Shown here: one piece after another, positions 35,509 through 43,580 of the stretch
How positions within the stretch are numbered: the stretch's first letter is position 1
Layout: every line of letters starts with the position of its first letter
Assembly: GCF_002849225.1 (NCBI RefSeq)
Contig: NZ_PKMC01000002.1
Span: 600,430 to 664,429, forward strand
Length of the DNA stretch: 64,000 nt
Source: Actinomyces sp. UMB0138
GTDB taxonomy: Bacteria; Bacillota; Negativicutes; Veillonellales; Veillonellaceae
Reading direction: 5' to 3'
Notes under the pieces: model-generated
The model's database searches: none
Told to the model about the DNA's origin: nothing
What the model saw: the letters and a program-made list of their open reading frames with translations, nothing else
Translations under genes and position numbers: made by a program

Positions 35509-35599
35509 TGGGACTCCTTAGAGTTGGCTGTAGGCCCAATTATGCCTGCCTCCTTGCCCGCTCCTCAAAGGGTGCCGGCTAGCGGGATGGACTGTCCCG

Positions 35600-36943
35600 C
35601 TAGTGTGTCAGATCGCCCGCTCCGTCATTGCGTTCGTTGATCCACAGCATTGCGACTGCGGCGATGGCCAGGAATATTGCGGCGAAACGCATTGCGTTGG
35701 CGGGAGTGGCGTTTAGGAAGTGGGTGTAGATCGCACCGAAGGTCAGCGTCTGTAGTAGCTGAGGGATAACGATCATCATGTTGATGATGCCCATGTACAC
35801 GCCGTAGCGCTCCTTGGGGATCATGCGTACCGCCATAATGTAGGGCACGCCCATGATGGATGCCCAGGCAATGCCTAGACCAATAATGGGTACCAGCAGC
35901 ATTCCCTTCGTGGTCATGGATGGGAATACGAACAGCCCCACGGCGGCCACTAGCAGGCAGGAACAGTGCACGGCTTTGGGGCCAATCTTGTGCGCTAGGG
36001 ATACGAGGCCGAAAGCGGTGCAGAAGGTGACGATGTTATAGGTGCCGTTGATGACGCCGGTCCAAGCGGTTGCTTCTCCGAAGGCTTGGCTTGCCGGGTC
36101 ATGAGTACCCCAGACGGCATCCGAAGCGGTGGCCGCTACGAATTGCCAGTAGACATTCATGGCGAACCATTGGAACAGGTAGACGAGGGCGAGCTTACGC
36201 AACCCCACCGGCATGTCTTTGATTGCCCCCCAAATCTCCTTCAAGGCCCCACCGAAGCCTTTCTTTTCTGCGCGCAGGCGTTCCAGTTCGCCCTCGGTAG
36301 GGGGAATTTCTTTGGTGGAAAGAACGGTAACTAGAACGGATCCGATGGAGCAGACGGCTCCGAGCATGAAGGAGCCGACTACCCAGTAGGGGATCCCTGC
36401 TGCGGTGGAGGAGGTGATTAGTTGCTGGAAGACCCATAGGGATAGGTTTGCCAGCGTGATGCCTAGTCCGGTGAAGAAGGATTGGGTGAGGAAGCCCTTG
36501 GCCAATTGGTTTTCGGGGAGCTTGTCGGCGATGAAAGCACGGAAGGGCTCCATGGCGGTGTTGTTAGAGGCATCTAGTAGCCAGAGCAGGAGCACTGCCA
36601 TCCACACGGCCGAGACGAAGGGGAACAAGAACAGGCAGACTGAGCAGCCGATGGCGCCTACCAGGAAGAATGGCTTCCGACGACCCCATTTCGGGGACCA
36701 GGTGCGGTCTGACAGTGCGCCTATCATTGGCTGAATGAACAGCCCGGTGATCGGGCCGGCCATGTTTAGGATCGGCAGGGTTGCCGGGTCGGCACCCAGA
36801 AACTGGTACACCGGGTTTACAGCGGTTTGCTGCATACCGAAGGAATATTGGATGCCGAAGAAGCCGAAGTTCATCAGCATGATCTGCAGGGTTGACAGGT
36901 GTGGTTTAGTCTCTTCCGGTTTGGAAGGTGTCGGGGCGCTCAC
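35600..36943 (-). CDS. MFS sugar transporter (SLC45/GPH-like), probable sucrose importer
   Basis: 447 residues, about 12 helices. FGIQYSFGMQQTAVNPVYQFLGAD, the loop motif GALSDRTWSPKWGRRKPFFLVG and MEPFRAFIADKLP are typical of the SLC45-like branch that carries sucrose and maltose. The GTG start at 36943 has a GAAGGAGCAATA ribosome site; the upstream ATG at 36967 does not. It is divergent from sucrose phosphorylase with shared operators, so proton-coupled sucrose uptake is the likely job. Confidence 0.85.
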   Translation of the reverse strand: MSAPTPSKPEETKPHLSTLQIMLMNFGFFGIQYSFGMQQTAVNPVYQFLGADPATLPILNMAGPITGLFIQPMIGALSDRTWSPKWGRRKPFFLVGAIGCSVCLFLFPFVSAVWMAVLLLWLLDASNNTAMEPFRAFIADKLPENQLAKGFLTQSFFTGLGITLANLSLWVFQQLITSSTAAGIPYWVVGSFMLGAVCSIGSVLVTVLSTKEIPPTEGELERLRAEKKGFGGALKEIWGAIKDMPVGLRKLALVYLFQWFAMNVYWQFVAATASDAVWGTHDPASQAFGEATAWTGVINGTYNIVTFCTAFGLVSLAHKIGPKAVHCSCLLVAAVGLFVFPSMTTKGMLLVPIIGLGIAWASIMGVPYIMAVRMIPKERYGVYMGIINMMIVIPQLLQTLTFGAIYTHFLNATPANAMRFAAIFLAIAAVAMLWINERNDGAGDLTH

Positions 36944-36975
36944 TATTGCTCCTTCGCGAAAAGACAATGGCGTTT

Positions 36976-37068
36976 AAACACTAGTGGTTTATGTCCGGTA
37001 GTACCCGGCAAACCCTGTTTTACTTTTGCCGGGGCGCAACTTGTCCTAACCTGTAAGCACTAGTGCTT
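36976..37068. promoter_or_regulatory. Two LacI-type palindromic operators in the sucrose divergent promoter
   Basis: AAACACTAGTGGTTT (36976-36990) and AAGCACTAGTGCTT (37055-37068) share the core CACTAGTG; the second is a perfect palindrome. Their centres are about 79 bp apart, one beside each start codon, which would allow looping by a tetrameric LacI-family repressor. No LacI gene is adjacent. Confidence 0.75.
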
Positions 37069-37078
37069 TGGAGGCGTT

Positions 37079-38554
37079 TTGATTCCACCACATCCAGATG
37101 ATTCTTTTACTCTGTCCCAGCCGAAGTATTCCGATTCGACTCAGTTAATTACGTACGCCAATAGGTTCGGGAAAGATCTTTCTGAACTAGCCTCTTTGAT
37201 GACTGAGCTTCGCGACGCATTCGACGGGGTACATATTCTGCCTTTCTTTACTCCTTTCGATGGGGCGGATGCGGGCTTTGATCCCTCCGATCACACCAGT
37301 GTCGATCCGCGGCTTGGTTCCTGGGATGACGTAAAGAAGATTTCGCAGGATTTTTCGGTCATGGCAGACATGATCGTCAACCATATGTCTTATAAGTCCG
37401 CCCAGTTCCAGGACGTTGTAGAGAAGGGGCAGGGTTCGCCTTATGCGGACATGTTCTTGACTCTGTCCTCGGTGTTCCCGGAAGGGGCTAGCGAACAGGA
37501 TTTGGCAGCGATTTATCGTCCTCGCCCCGGGCTGCCTTTCACCCACTACAAGTGGGGGGAGCAGACACGGCTTGTGTGGACTACGTTTACGCCCCAGCAG
37601 ATCGACGTGGATATGCGTTCCGAGGGCGGGCGCCGTTACATTGCCTCGATCCTTTCCGCTATGGCTGCTGGCGGAGTCAGCCAGGTGCGCCTGGACGCGG
37701 TGGGGTATTCGGTGAAGACCGCTGGAAGCAGCTGTTTTATGACTCCGCAGACTTACGAGTTCATCGGCGAACTCACCGAGCAGGCACGTGCCCTAGGCAT
37801 GAGTGTTTTAGTCGAGATCCATTCGCATTACAAGAACCAGATTCAGGTGGCACAGAAGGTAGATAGTGTCTATGACTTTGCGCTGCCGCCGCTGGTGTTG
37901 CACGCCCTCTACACGGGGCAGGTGGGGCCGCTGACTAAGTGGCTGAAGGTTCGTCCCACGAACGCGATTACGGTCTTGGATACTCACGATGGAATTGGCA
38001 TTGTCGACGTGGGGCCTGATCAGCAGAGCGGGGAAGCCGGGCTGCTTTCGGCTGAGGCAGTGGACGGCCTTGTCGAAGGCATCCACGAGGCTTCCAAGGG
38101 GGCGTCCAGGAAGGCCACTGGCTGGAACGCTTCCAATCTGGATATTTACCAGGTGAACTGCACTTTCTTCGATGCTTGTGGGGCAGACGAGGACGCGTAC
38201 TTTTTGGCGAGGGCGGTGCAGGCCTTCACTCCCGGCGTCTGCCAGGTCTACTACGCGGGGCTGCTTGCGGCCCCCTGCGATCTGGAACTGCTGGCGCAAA
38301 CGGGCGTTGGCCGCGACATAAACCGGCCGTACTATAGTGCCGCCCAGGTTCGCGAGGAATTGCGCTCCCCTGTAGTGCGCCGAATTCTGGGTTTGCTGCA
38401 GCTGCGCAAGTCCCACCCCGCCTTCAAGGGGAAGTGCCAGGTGCGCTCCTATGAGCAGGATTCCCGTCTGGTACTAACTTGGGAAAACAAGGATGACTGG
38501 GCAGAACTGGTAGCCGACTTTGCCGAGAAGAAGGCAGAAGTTACCTACAACTGA
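37079..38554 (+). CDS. scrP: Sucrose phosphorylase (GH13 subfamily 18)
   Basis: 491 residues closely resembling bifidobacterial sucrose phosphorylase: QLITYANRFG, DGVHILPFFTPFDGADAGFD, YRPRPGLPFTHYKWG. The catalytic Asp206 (RLDAVGY), Glu246 (LVEIHS) and Asp304 (LDTHDG) keep the exact spacing of the Bifidobacterium enzyme (192/232/290). It splits sucrose with phosphate to alpha-Glc-1-P and fructose in the cytoplasm. The start is a TTG four bases after GGAGG, and the N-terminus is about 14 residues longer than in Bifidobacterium. The convergent response-regulator gene ends one base after its stop. Confidence 0.95.
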   Translation: MIPPHPDDSFTLSQPKYSDSTQLITYANRFGKDLSELASLMTELRDAFDGVHILPFFTPFDGADAGFDPSDHTSVDPRLGSWDDVKKISQDFSVMADMIVNHMSYKSAQFQDVVEKGQGSPYADMFLTLSSVFPEGASEQDLAAIYRPRPGLPFTHYKWGEQTRLVWTTFTPQQIDVDMRSEGGRRYIASILSAMAAGGVSQVRLDAVGYSVKTAGSSCFMTPQTYEFIGELTEQARALGMSVLVEIHSHYKNQIQVAQKVDSVYDFALPPLVLHALYTGQVGPLTKWLKVRPTNAITVLDTHDGIGIVDVGPDQQSGEAGLLSAEAVDGLVEGIHEASKGASRKATGWNASNLDIYQVNCTFFDACGADEDAYFLARAVQAFTPGVCQVYYAGLLAAPCDLELLAQTGVGRDINRPYYSAAQVREELRSPVVRRILGLLQLRKSHPAFKGKCQVRSYEQDSRLVLTWENKDDWAELVADFAEKKAEVTYN

Positions 38555-38555
38555 C

Positions 38556-39218
38556 CTAGTGGGGAGCTTTGTCCTGCAAATAGGTTAAAATGGCGCGCAC
38601 CCTGCGATTTTCCTGATCGGGGGTGAGCCCCATCTTGGCGAAAATATTCGCCACATGTTTGCCCACCGCGGCCCCGGACACGAAGAGTGATTCGGCGATC
38701 TGCGAATTGGATTTCCCCTGCGCCATTAGGGCCAGGACCTCCAACTCGCGCTCGGTCAGCTGGTCTATGCCAGTCGAAGACACCATTGCCCCAGCCACCT
38801 GCGGGTCTATCACTACCGCACCGCGGCCCACAGCGCGCAGGGTAGAAATGAAATCAGCAACGTGGCCCACCGAGTCTTTCAGTAGGTATCCGGTACCCGT
38901 GCCCGGCTGGGTCATGTCCAGTACCGCCCTGGCATATGCGGGGGCGACATACTGGCTGCAGATCAAAATGGCGAGGCGCGGGTGAGCGGCACGGATCTTT
39001 TGCGCGGCTTCCAGGCCGTCCTCTGCCATATTCGGGGGCATGCGCACGTCAGTGACCACCAGGTCGGGAGCATTGTCCTCGGCAAACAGGGCATCTACCA
39101 GCACCGGCAGAGTCTGCGCATTATCCGTTTGCCCCACGATCTGGAAGCCTTGCCGTTCCAGCATGCCCGCCAAAGATTCCCGCAGCAGGCCGGAGTCGTC
39201 AGCTAATACCAATTTCAT
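38556..39218 (-). CDS. NarL/LuxR-type response regulator
   Basis: 220 residues: receiver domain with the phospho-acceptor Asp in VVTDVRMPPN (about residue 56) and a C-terminal LuxR helix-turn-helix (LTERELEVLALMAQGKSNSQIAESLFVSGAAVGKHVANIFAKMGL). The start overlaps the kinase stop by four bases. It should act on the divergent ABC transporter promoter and its own. Confidence 0.93.
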   Translation of the reverse strand: MKLVLADDSGLLRESLAGMLERQGFQIVGQTDNAQTLPVLVDALFAEDNAPDLVVTDVRMPPNMAEDGLEAAQKIRAAHPRLAILICSQYVAPAYARAVLDMTQPGTGTGYLLKDSVGHVADFISTLRAVGRGAVVIDPQVAGAMVSSTGIDQLTERELEVLALMAQGKSNSQIAESLFVSGAAVGKHVANIFAKMGLTPDQENRRVRAILTYLQDKAPH

Positions 39219-39928
39219 TGTTTCTCCAGTTTTATAGCGCTTTCGCCAGCAAAGAGCAGTAGTGGGATCGAGCCGATCACCTGGGTGGGACCGCCCAACG
39301 GGGAAGAGATGGTTAGGGAGCCGCCGAAGGCTGCCAGCCGTTCTTGAATGCCGGCCAAGCCGTGCCCCTCAAGGAGCGTGGCTCCGCCCGGACCGTCATC
39401 CTGCACAGAAATACGTAACTGCTCTCCTACCGTTATCAACACGTTCACCGGAGCTTCTGCCGCATACTTGGTGGCATTGGTGATCGCCTCGGTGGTGAAA
39501 AAGTAGGCGCAGGCCAATACGCCCTCGGGAAGTGGGGGAACAGGGGCGGGGCAGCGGATTGTGATCGGGATAGCGCTGTGGCGCACTACGTCCTCGAGAG
39601 CGGCTACGAGCCCCTTATCTTCCAGCACTTGCGGGTGGATCCCACGCACGGTAGTTCGCAGTTGTGCCAGTGCGGTATCCAAATTCTCGTGAGTCTTCGC
39701 AAGCAAGTCGGCCAGCTGCGGATTTTCTTGCAAGCTTGGATCCAACTCGGCTTCCCCCAAGGTGAGTGCGGCGGCCACCAAGTACTGCTGCGCCCCATCG
39801 TGCAGATCGCGTTCAATGCGGCGACGCTCCACCTCGTACGCGTCGACAATAGCCCGGCGCGACTTGGCAAGGCGGCGCACCTCTTCTGCCGCCTCACGAC
39901 GCTCCTGCCATCTGGAAAATAACCTCAC
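39215..39928 (-). CDS. Cytoplasmic HisKA_3-type histidine kinase
   Basis: 237 residues: dimerisation and phospho-acceptor helix with His in ERDLHDGAQQYLVAAAL (about residue 42) and an HATPase domain ending DDGPGGATLLEGHGLAGIQERLAAFGG. No transmembrane helix or sensor domain is present, so it must read an internal signal or a partner protein. The GTG start has AGGATAGG upstream, and that site lies within an inverted repeat GCCTATC-ctaac-GATAGGC (39931-39949) that could hide it in the mRNA. Confidence 0.88.
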   Translation of the reverse strand: MRLFSRWQERREAAEEVRRLAKSRRAIVDAYEVERRRIERDLHDGAQQYLVAAALTLGEAELDPSLQENPQLADLLAKTHENLDTALAQLRTTVRGIHPQVLEDKGLVAALEDVVRHSAIPITIRCPAPVPPLPEGVLACAYFFTTEAITNATKYAAEAPVNVLITVGEQLRISVQDDGPGGATLLEGHGLAGIQERLAAFGGSLTISSPLGGPTQVIGSIPLLLFAGESAIKLEKQ

Positions 39929-39989
39929 GTGCCTATCCTAACGATAGGCATCCGGCGGCCCCGCGAGTCCGCCCGGTAAGGTGAACAAA

Positions 39990-40005
39990 GTAGGGCAGGC
40001 CCTAC
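39990..40005. promoter_or_regulatory. Palindrome in the divergent promoter of the two-component and ABC genes
   Basis: GTAGGGC-AG-GCCCTAC has perfect 7-bp arms and lies 62 bp before the kinase gene on one side and 58 bp before the ABC ATPase on the other, a good candidate site for the NarL-type regulator. Confidence 0.55.
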
Positions 40006-40062
40006 CACACTATTCAGGCGGCGCATATTCCAAGTCGCCGCAGCAATTAGTGGAATGGAGCT

Positions 40063-40755
40063 ATGAAGAAAACAATCCTGGCAGCGCGAAACATCAGCAA
40101 GTCTTTTGGCAAAGTGCGCGCCTTAGCCGACGTGTCCTTGCAGCTTCGCGCGGGCGAGGCGCTCGCGGTCATGGGCCCGTCCGGTTCTGGCAAGTCCACT
40201 CTGCTGCATTGTCTTTCGGGCGTCCTGACCCCGGATACAGGAAGCATTGTCTTTGAGGGCGAAGAGCTCTCTACCATGTCCGATGCAGCTAGGTCGGCGG
40301 TGCGATTAGGCTCGTTCGGGTTCGTGTTCCAAGATGGGGCGCTGTTACCGGAACTGCCGGCGCGTGACAACGTGGCGTTACCGTTGCAGTTGCGTGGAAT
40401 GAAGAGGGCCCAGGCGCTGCGGGTGGCTACCGATGCGATGGCCAGGCTTGGGATTGCAGACAAAGCCAATGTGCTGCCTGGAGACATGTCAGGTGGTCAG
40501 GCCCAACGCGTAGCTATTGCCCGTGCCATTGTGACGAATCCGGCGATCATGTTTGCCGACGAGCCTACCGGTGCGCTTGATCAGCCGACATCACACGAGG
40601 TGATGCAAGTACTTACGGCTCTAGCGCGTATTTTCGATACGGCTCTGGTAATAGTTACCCACGATCTGAACGTTGCTTCCTGGTGTAATCGGGTGGTGGA
40701 AATTCGTGACGGGCTGGTTCATTCTGAACAGCTGATCGGGGGAAAAGATGCCTGA
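40063..40755 (+). CDS. ABC transporter ATPase (LolD/MacB type)
   Basis: 230 residues with Walker A GPSGSGKST (about residue 41), signature MSGGQAQRVAIARA, Walker B IMFADEPTGALD and the switch His in VTHDL. This type pairs with FtsX-domain permeases. A TGGAG ribosome site is present. It overlaps the permease start by eight bases. With a two-component system divergent to it, antimicrobial-peptide or envelope-stress export is likely. Confidence 0.93.
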   Translation: MKKTILAARNISKSFGKVRALADVSLQLRAGEALAVMGPSGSGKSTLLHCLSGVLTPDTGSIVFEGEELSTMSDAARSAVRLGSFGFVFQDGALLPELPARDNVALPLQLRGMKRAQALRVATDAMARLGIADKANVLPGDMSGGQAQRVAIARAIVTNPAIMFADEPTGALDQPTSHEVMQVLTALARIFDTALVIVTHDLNVASWCNRVVEIRDGLVHSEQLIGGKDA

Positions 40756-42178
40756 GCGTGCCTTGCAGGCGAAAAACCTGCTCTCGACTACCGCGCAAAT
40801 AGCTAGGCACCGATTCGGGGCGGCCAGCGGTGAGGGGCCGCTGGTGCTAGCTTCTGTAGGGGCATTTACGGTGGTGTCGGCCATTACCTACCTGGTTGCC
40901 ACCGGCACCTACATGTTCTGGCGTAGATTCGTTCACCCGGTGAGTGCGCTGGCAGACTGGACGTTGGGCAAGTCGACTGCAGGGTTCTACTTTCTTCTGG
41001 CATTGCTGGCGTTAGCCCTACTCATCGGCCCTCTGACTACGCTTGCTAGTTCTGCCTCTTTACTGGGCGCTAACGCGCGCGAACACAGAATGGCGACCTT
41101 GCGGCTGCTGGGAGTGTCCCAGTGGGGAATAGTGAAAATTGCAGGTTTAGAGACGATGCTGCAGGCGAGCATCGGAACGGTGTGTGGCTTCGCCCTCTGC
41201 ATGCTGGCACTGCCCCCGTTACACAAACTCTCATTTCAAGGTAGCCCGTTGCTCTGGAGGGAAATGTTTCTTCCGCCTCTGGGGTACCTAGCTTGCGCAC
41301 TGGCTATAGTTCTGCTCAGTGGGGAAGCGGCGACGTTGGGACTGCGGCGCGTAATTATCTCTCCCCAAGGAGTGGTTAGAAAATCCCGCTCACGCAAGCT
41401 GCGCGGAGGACGAGCACTACTGTTTGTGGCTTCGGCAACGGCAGCAATCATCATCCCGTCCACCTTTGCTAATAATCAGATGCAGGCCAACCTGCTCCTG
41501 GTCATTATGGTGTTGTTGGTGGCCGGGTGGACCATGGTAATGGCAATGCCCTATTTGCTGCGGCTCGTCGCAAGAGCCTTTGCCGTCTCCTCTAACCTCG
41601 TCGTATCCGTGTCGGCAAGACGCATAATGGCAGCCCCGCGTGATACGTGGAGGCGGGTCGCAGGGGTGGCTTTCCTGTCTGTAATTGCCGGCGCTGCCGC
41701 AACTACGCCCCGGTTTGGGATGGGGGTGGCATCACACAAAGACGAACAAATAGTGCTCACCGGTTTGGCAGACGTAAAGGTCGGGGCCGGCCTTACCGTG
41801 CTATTCGGTTTTCTACTGGCTGCCGCCTCCACGTTGCTCGCAGGACTATCGGCAGAATATGAACACGCCTGCCAAACGCGAGCCCTTGCCCGAATGGGTG
41901 CCCCCGATTCCTTCGCACTGAAAGTGTCAGCTACCGAGGCTCTGGCGCCAGTAGCCGGCGTGTGCCTAATTGGATACCTCATTGGCGTCCTCAACGCGTT
42001 TCCCATGATGCTTCTTGCCCTGAACAATGACGAGCTAAGTAGGTATGACGGGCTAGTAGCGGTGCTTACAGGGGCAGTGGTAGTTATAGGCGGCATCGCG
42101 TTGGTCGCCTTCGCTAACGCGATGACCATCCCCGTGCACAGAAAAATCCTGGCCGAAAACACAAGAAAAGTGGATTAG
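40748..42178 (+). CDS. ABC transporter permease (FtsX-like)
   Basis: 476 residues with about eight to ten membrane segments in two repeats, without a large external domain. The cytoplasmic turn GANAREHRMATLRLLGVSQWGIVKIAG and CQTRALARMGAPDSFALKVSATEA are FtsX-type coupling regions, one in each half. GGGGGAAAAG precedes the ATG. It forms one exporter with the preceding ATPase; the cargo is unknown. Confidence 0.85.
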   Translation: MPERALQAKNLLSTTAQIARHRFGAASGEGPLVLASVGAFTVVSAITYLVATGTYMFWRRFVHPVSALADWTLGKSTAGFYFLLALLALALLIGPLTTLASSASLLGANAREHRMATLRLLGVSQWGIVKIAGLETMLQASIGTVCGFALCMLALPPLHKLSFQGSPLLWREMFLPPLGYLACALAIVLLSGEAATLGLRRVIISPQGVVRKSRSRKLRGGRALLFVASATAAIIIPSTFANNQMQANLLLVIMVLLVAGWTMVMAMPYLLRLVARAFAVSSNLVVSVSARRIMAAPRDTWRRVAGVAFLSVIAGAAATTPRFGMGVASHKDEQIVLTGLADVKVGAGLTVLFGFLLAAASTLLAGLSAEYEHACQTRALARMGAPDSFALKVSATEALAPVAGVCLIGYLIGVLNAFPMMLLALNNDELSRYDGLVAVLTGAVVVIGGIALVAFANAMTIPVHRKILAENTRKVD

Positions 42179-42203
42179 GGCGAGGCCTGCGCTATCAGGC
42201 ATG

Positions 42204-42219
42204 TACGATTCTATATATG
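42204..42219 (+). promoter_or_regulatory. -10 element of a probable leaderless purT transcript
   Basis: TACGAT (42204-42209) ends eight bases before the ATG at 42217 and no ribosome site is present, so transcription would start on or next to the start codon. Confidence 0.45.
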
Positions 42220-43470
42220 AACGCGAACCATTTTCCTCTTACTTTGCCCGCCAAGATCCTGCTCCTGGGAAGCGGCGAATTAGGCAAAGAACTGACCATC
42301 TCGCTCAAACGTCTCGGCTGCACGGTTATAGCCGTCGATTCCTACGCCAACGCCCCTGCTATGCAGGTCGCGGACGACTCGCGCATAGTTTATATGACGG
42401 ATAACCAGGCGCTTTCGCAGCTACTTTCCGAGGTGAACCCGGATCTGGTCGTCCCCGAAGTTGAAAAGCTGGCTGCCGGCGTCTTGGAACAGTGGATGGA
42501 AGAACAACGCGGTCAGGCCAAGGTTTCGCCAGTACGCGTAGTTCCTAGTGCGCCCGCGGTCCAGGCAACTTTTGATCGCCGGTTTATCCGTACCCTGGCG
42601 GCTGAGAAGGCGGGGGTGCCCACTTCGAACTACGGGTTTGCGTCCTCGGAAGAACAATTGGAGGAATTGGCAAATAAGATTGGCTTCCCGTGTTTTGTGA
42701 AGCCCACGATGTCCTCTTCGGGCCACGGCCAAAGCCTAGTAACCGCTCCGGAGCAGATCGCTACCGCGTGGAAGAAGGCGCAGAGCGAGGCACGCGCACA
42801 CACCAACTGGGTCATTTGCGAATCCAAGATCAATTTCGACTACGAAATTACCCTGCTCACGGTTCGTCACCTAGACGCTCACGGGCAGGTACAAACTAGC
42901 TTCTGTGCCCCCATCGGGCACACTCAGTCCCGCGGAGACTACGTCGAAAGCTGGCAGCCGCACCAGATGCCACCGAAGGTGCTGGCGCGGGCGCGGGAGG
43001 TCTCGAAGGCAGTCACTGATGCGTTGGCAGCCGAAACTCCCGAATGGCAAGGGCCCGTCCTCGGCATTTTCGGGGTGGAACTGTTCGTGGCCGGGGACGA
43101 AGTCATGTTCTCGGAGCTCTCTCCGCGTCCCCACGACACGGGCATGGTAACCCTGATCAGCCAGTACCACAGCGAATTCGACTTGCATGCCCGCGCCATC
43201 TTGGGAATGCCGCTGGACGTGTCGATCCGACGCCCCGGCGCTTCTGTGCCGATCAAATCGCAGGTACATTCCGACCAGCCTCGTTTCGAGGGCGTCGAAG
43301 AGGCCTTGGCAACCACTAACGGTACGAACGCCTGCGTTGACGTGCGCCTGTTTGGAAAGCCTGAAGCCTATAACGACCGCCGCATGGGGGTCGCCCTCGC
43401 AGTGGGAACTTCTACCGCGGAGGCCCGCGAGGCAGCTGGTGTTGCTGCTTCTAGCGTGAAGGTTCGTTAG
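42217..43470 (+). CDS. purT: Formate-dependent GAR transformylase
   Basis: 417 residues of the ATP-grasp superfamily. It catalyses formate + ATP + glycinamide ribonucleotide to formyl-GAR in purine synthesis. Seen: ILLLGSGELGKELTI, the PurT glycine loop SSSGHGQSLV, VICESKINFDYEITLLTVR, GIFGVELFVAGDEVMFSELSPRPHDTGMVTL. Full length for the family. It appears monocistronic with its own terminator. Confidence 0.96.
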   Translation: MNANHFPLTLPAKILLLGSGELGKELTISLKRLGCTVIAVDSYANAPAMQVADDSRIVYMTDNQALSQLLSEVNPDLVVPEVEKLAAGVLEQWMEEQRGQAKVSPVRVVPSAPAVQATFDRRFIRTLAAEKAGVPTSNYGFASSEEQLEELANKIGFPCFVKPTMSSSGHGQSLVTAPEQIATAWKKAQSEARAHTNWVICESKINFDYEITLLTVRHLDAHGQVQTSFCAPIGHTQSRGDYVESWQPHQMPPKVLARAREVSKAVTDALAAETPEWQGPVLGIFGVELFVAGDEVMFSELSPRPHDTGMVTLISQYHSEFDLHARAILGMPLDVSIRRPGASVPIKSQVHSDQPRFEGVEEALATTNGTNACVDVRLFGKPEAYNDRRMGVALAVGTSTAEAREAAGVAASSVKVR

Positions 43471-43488
43471 CTAGGCCTAAGAGCAAGG

Positions 43489-43513
43489 ATTGCCCCCAGG
43501 TGGGGCAATTTTT
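43489..43513 (+). terminator. Terminator of purT
   Basis: ATTGCCCC-CAGGT-GGGGCAAT followed by TTTT, 18 bases past the stop. Confidence 0.92.
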
Positions 43514-43580
43514 GTGGCTTATTTTAAGGCGCGCGCGCCCGTCGCTCGGTTCCGGTGTCTGGTCTGGATAAGGTGGAACG

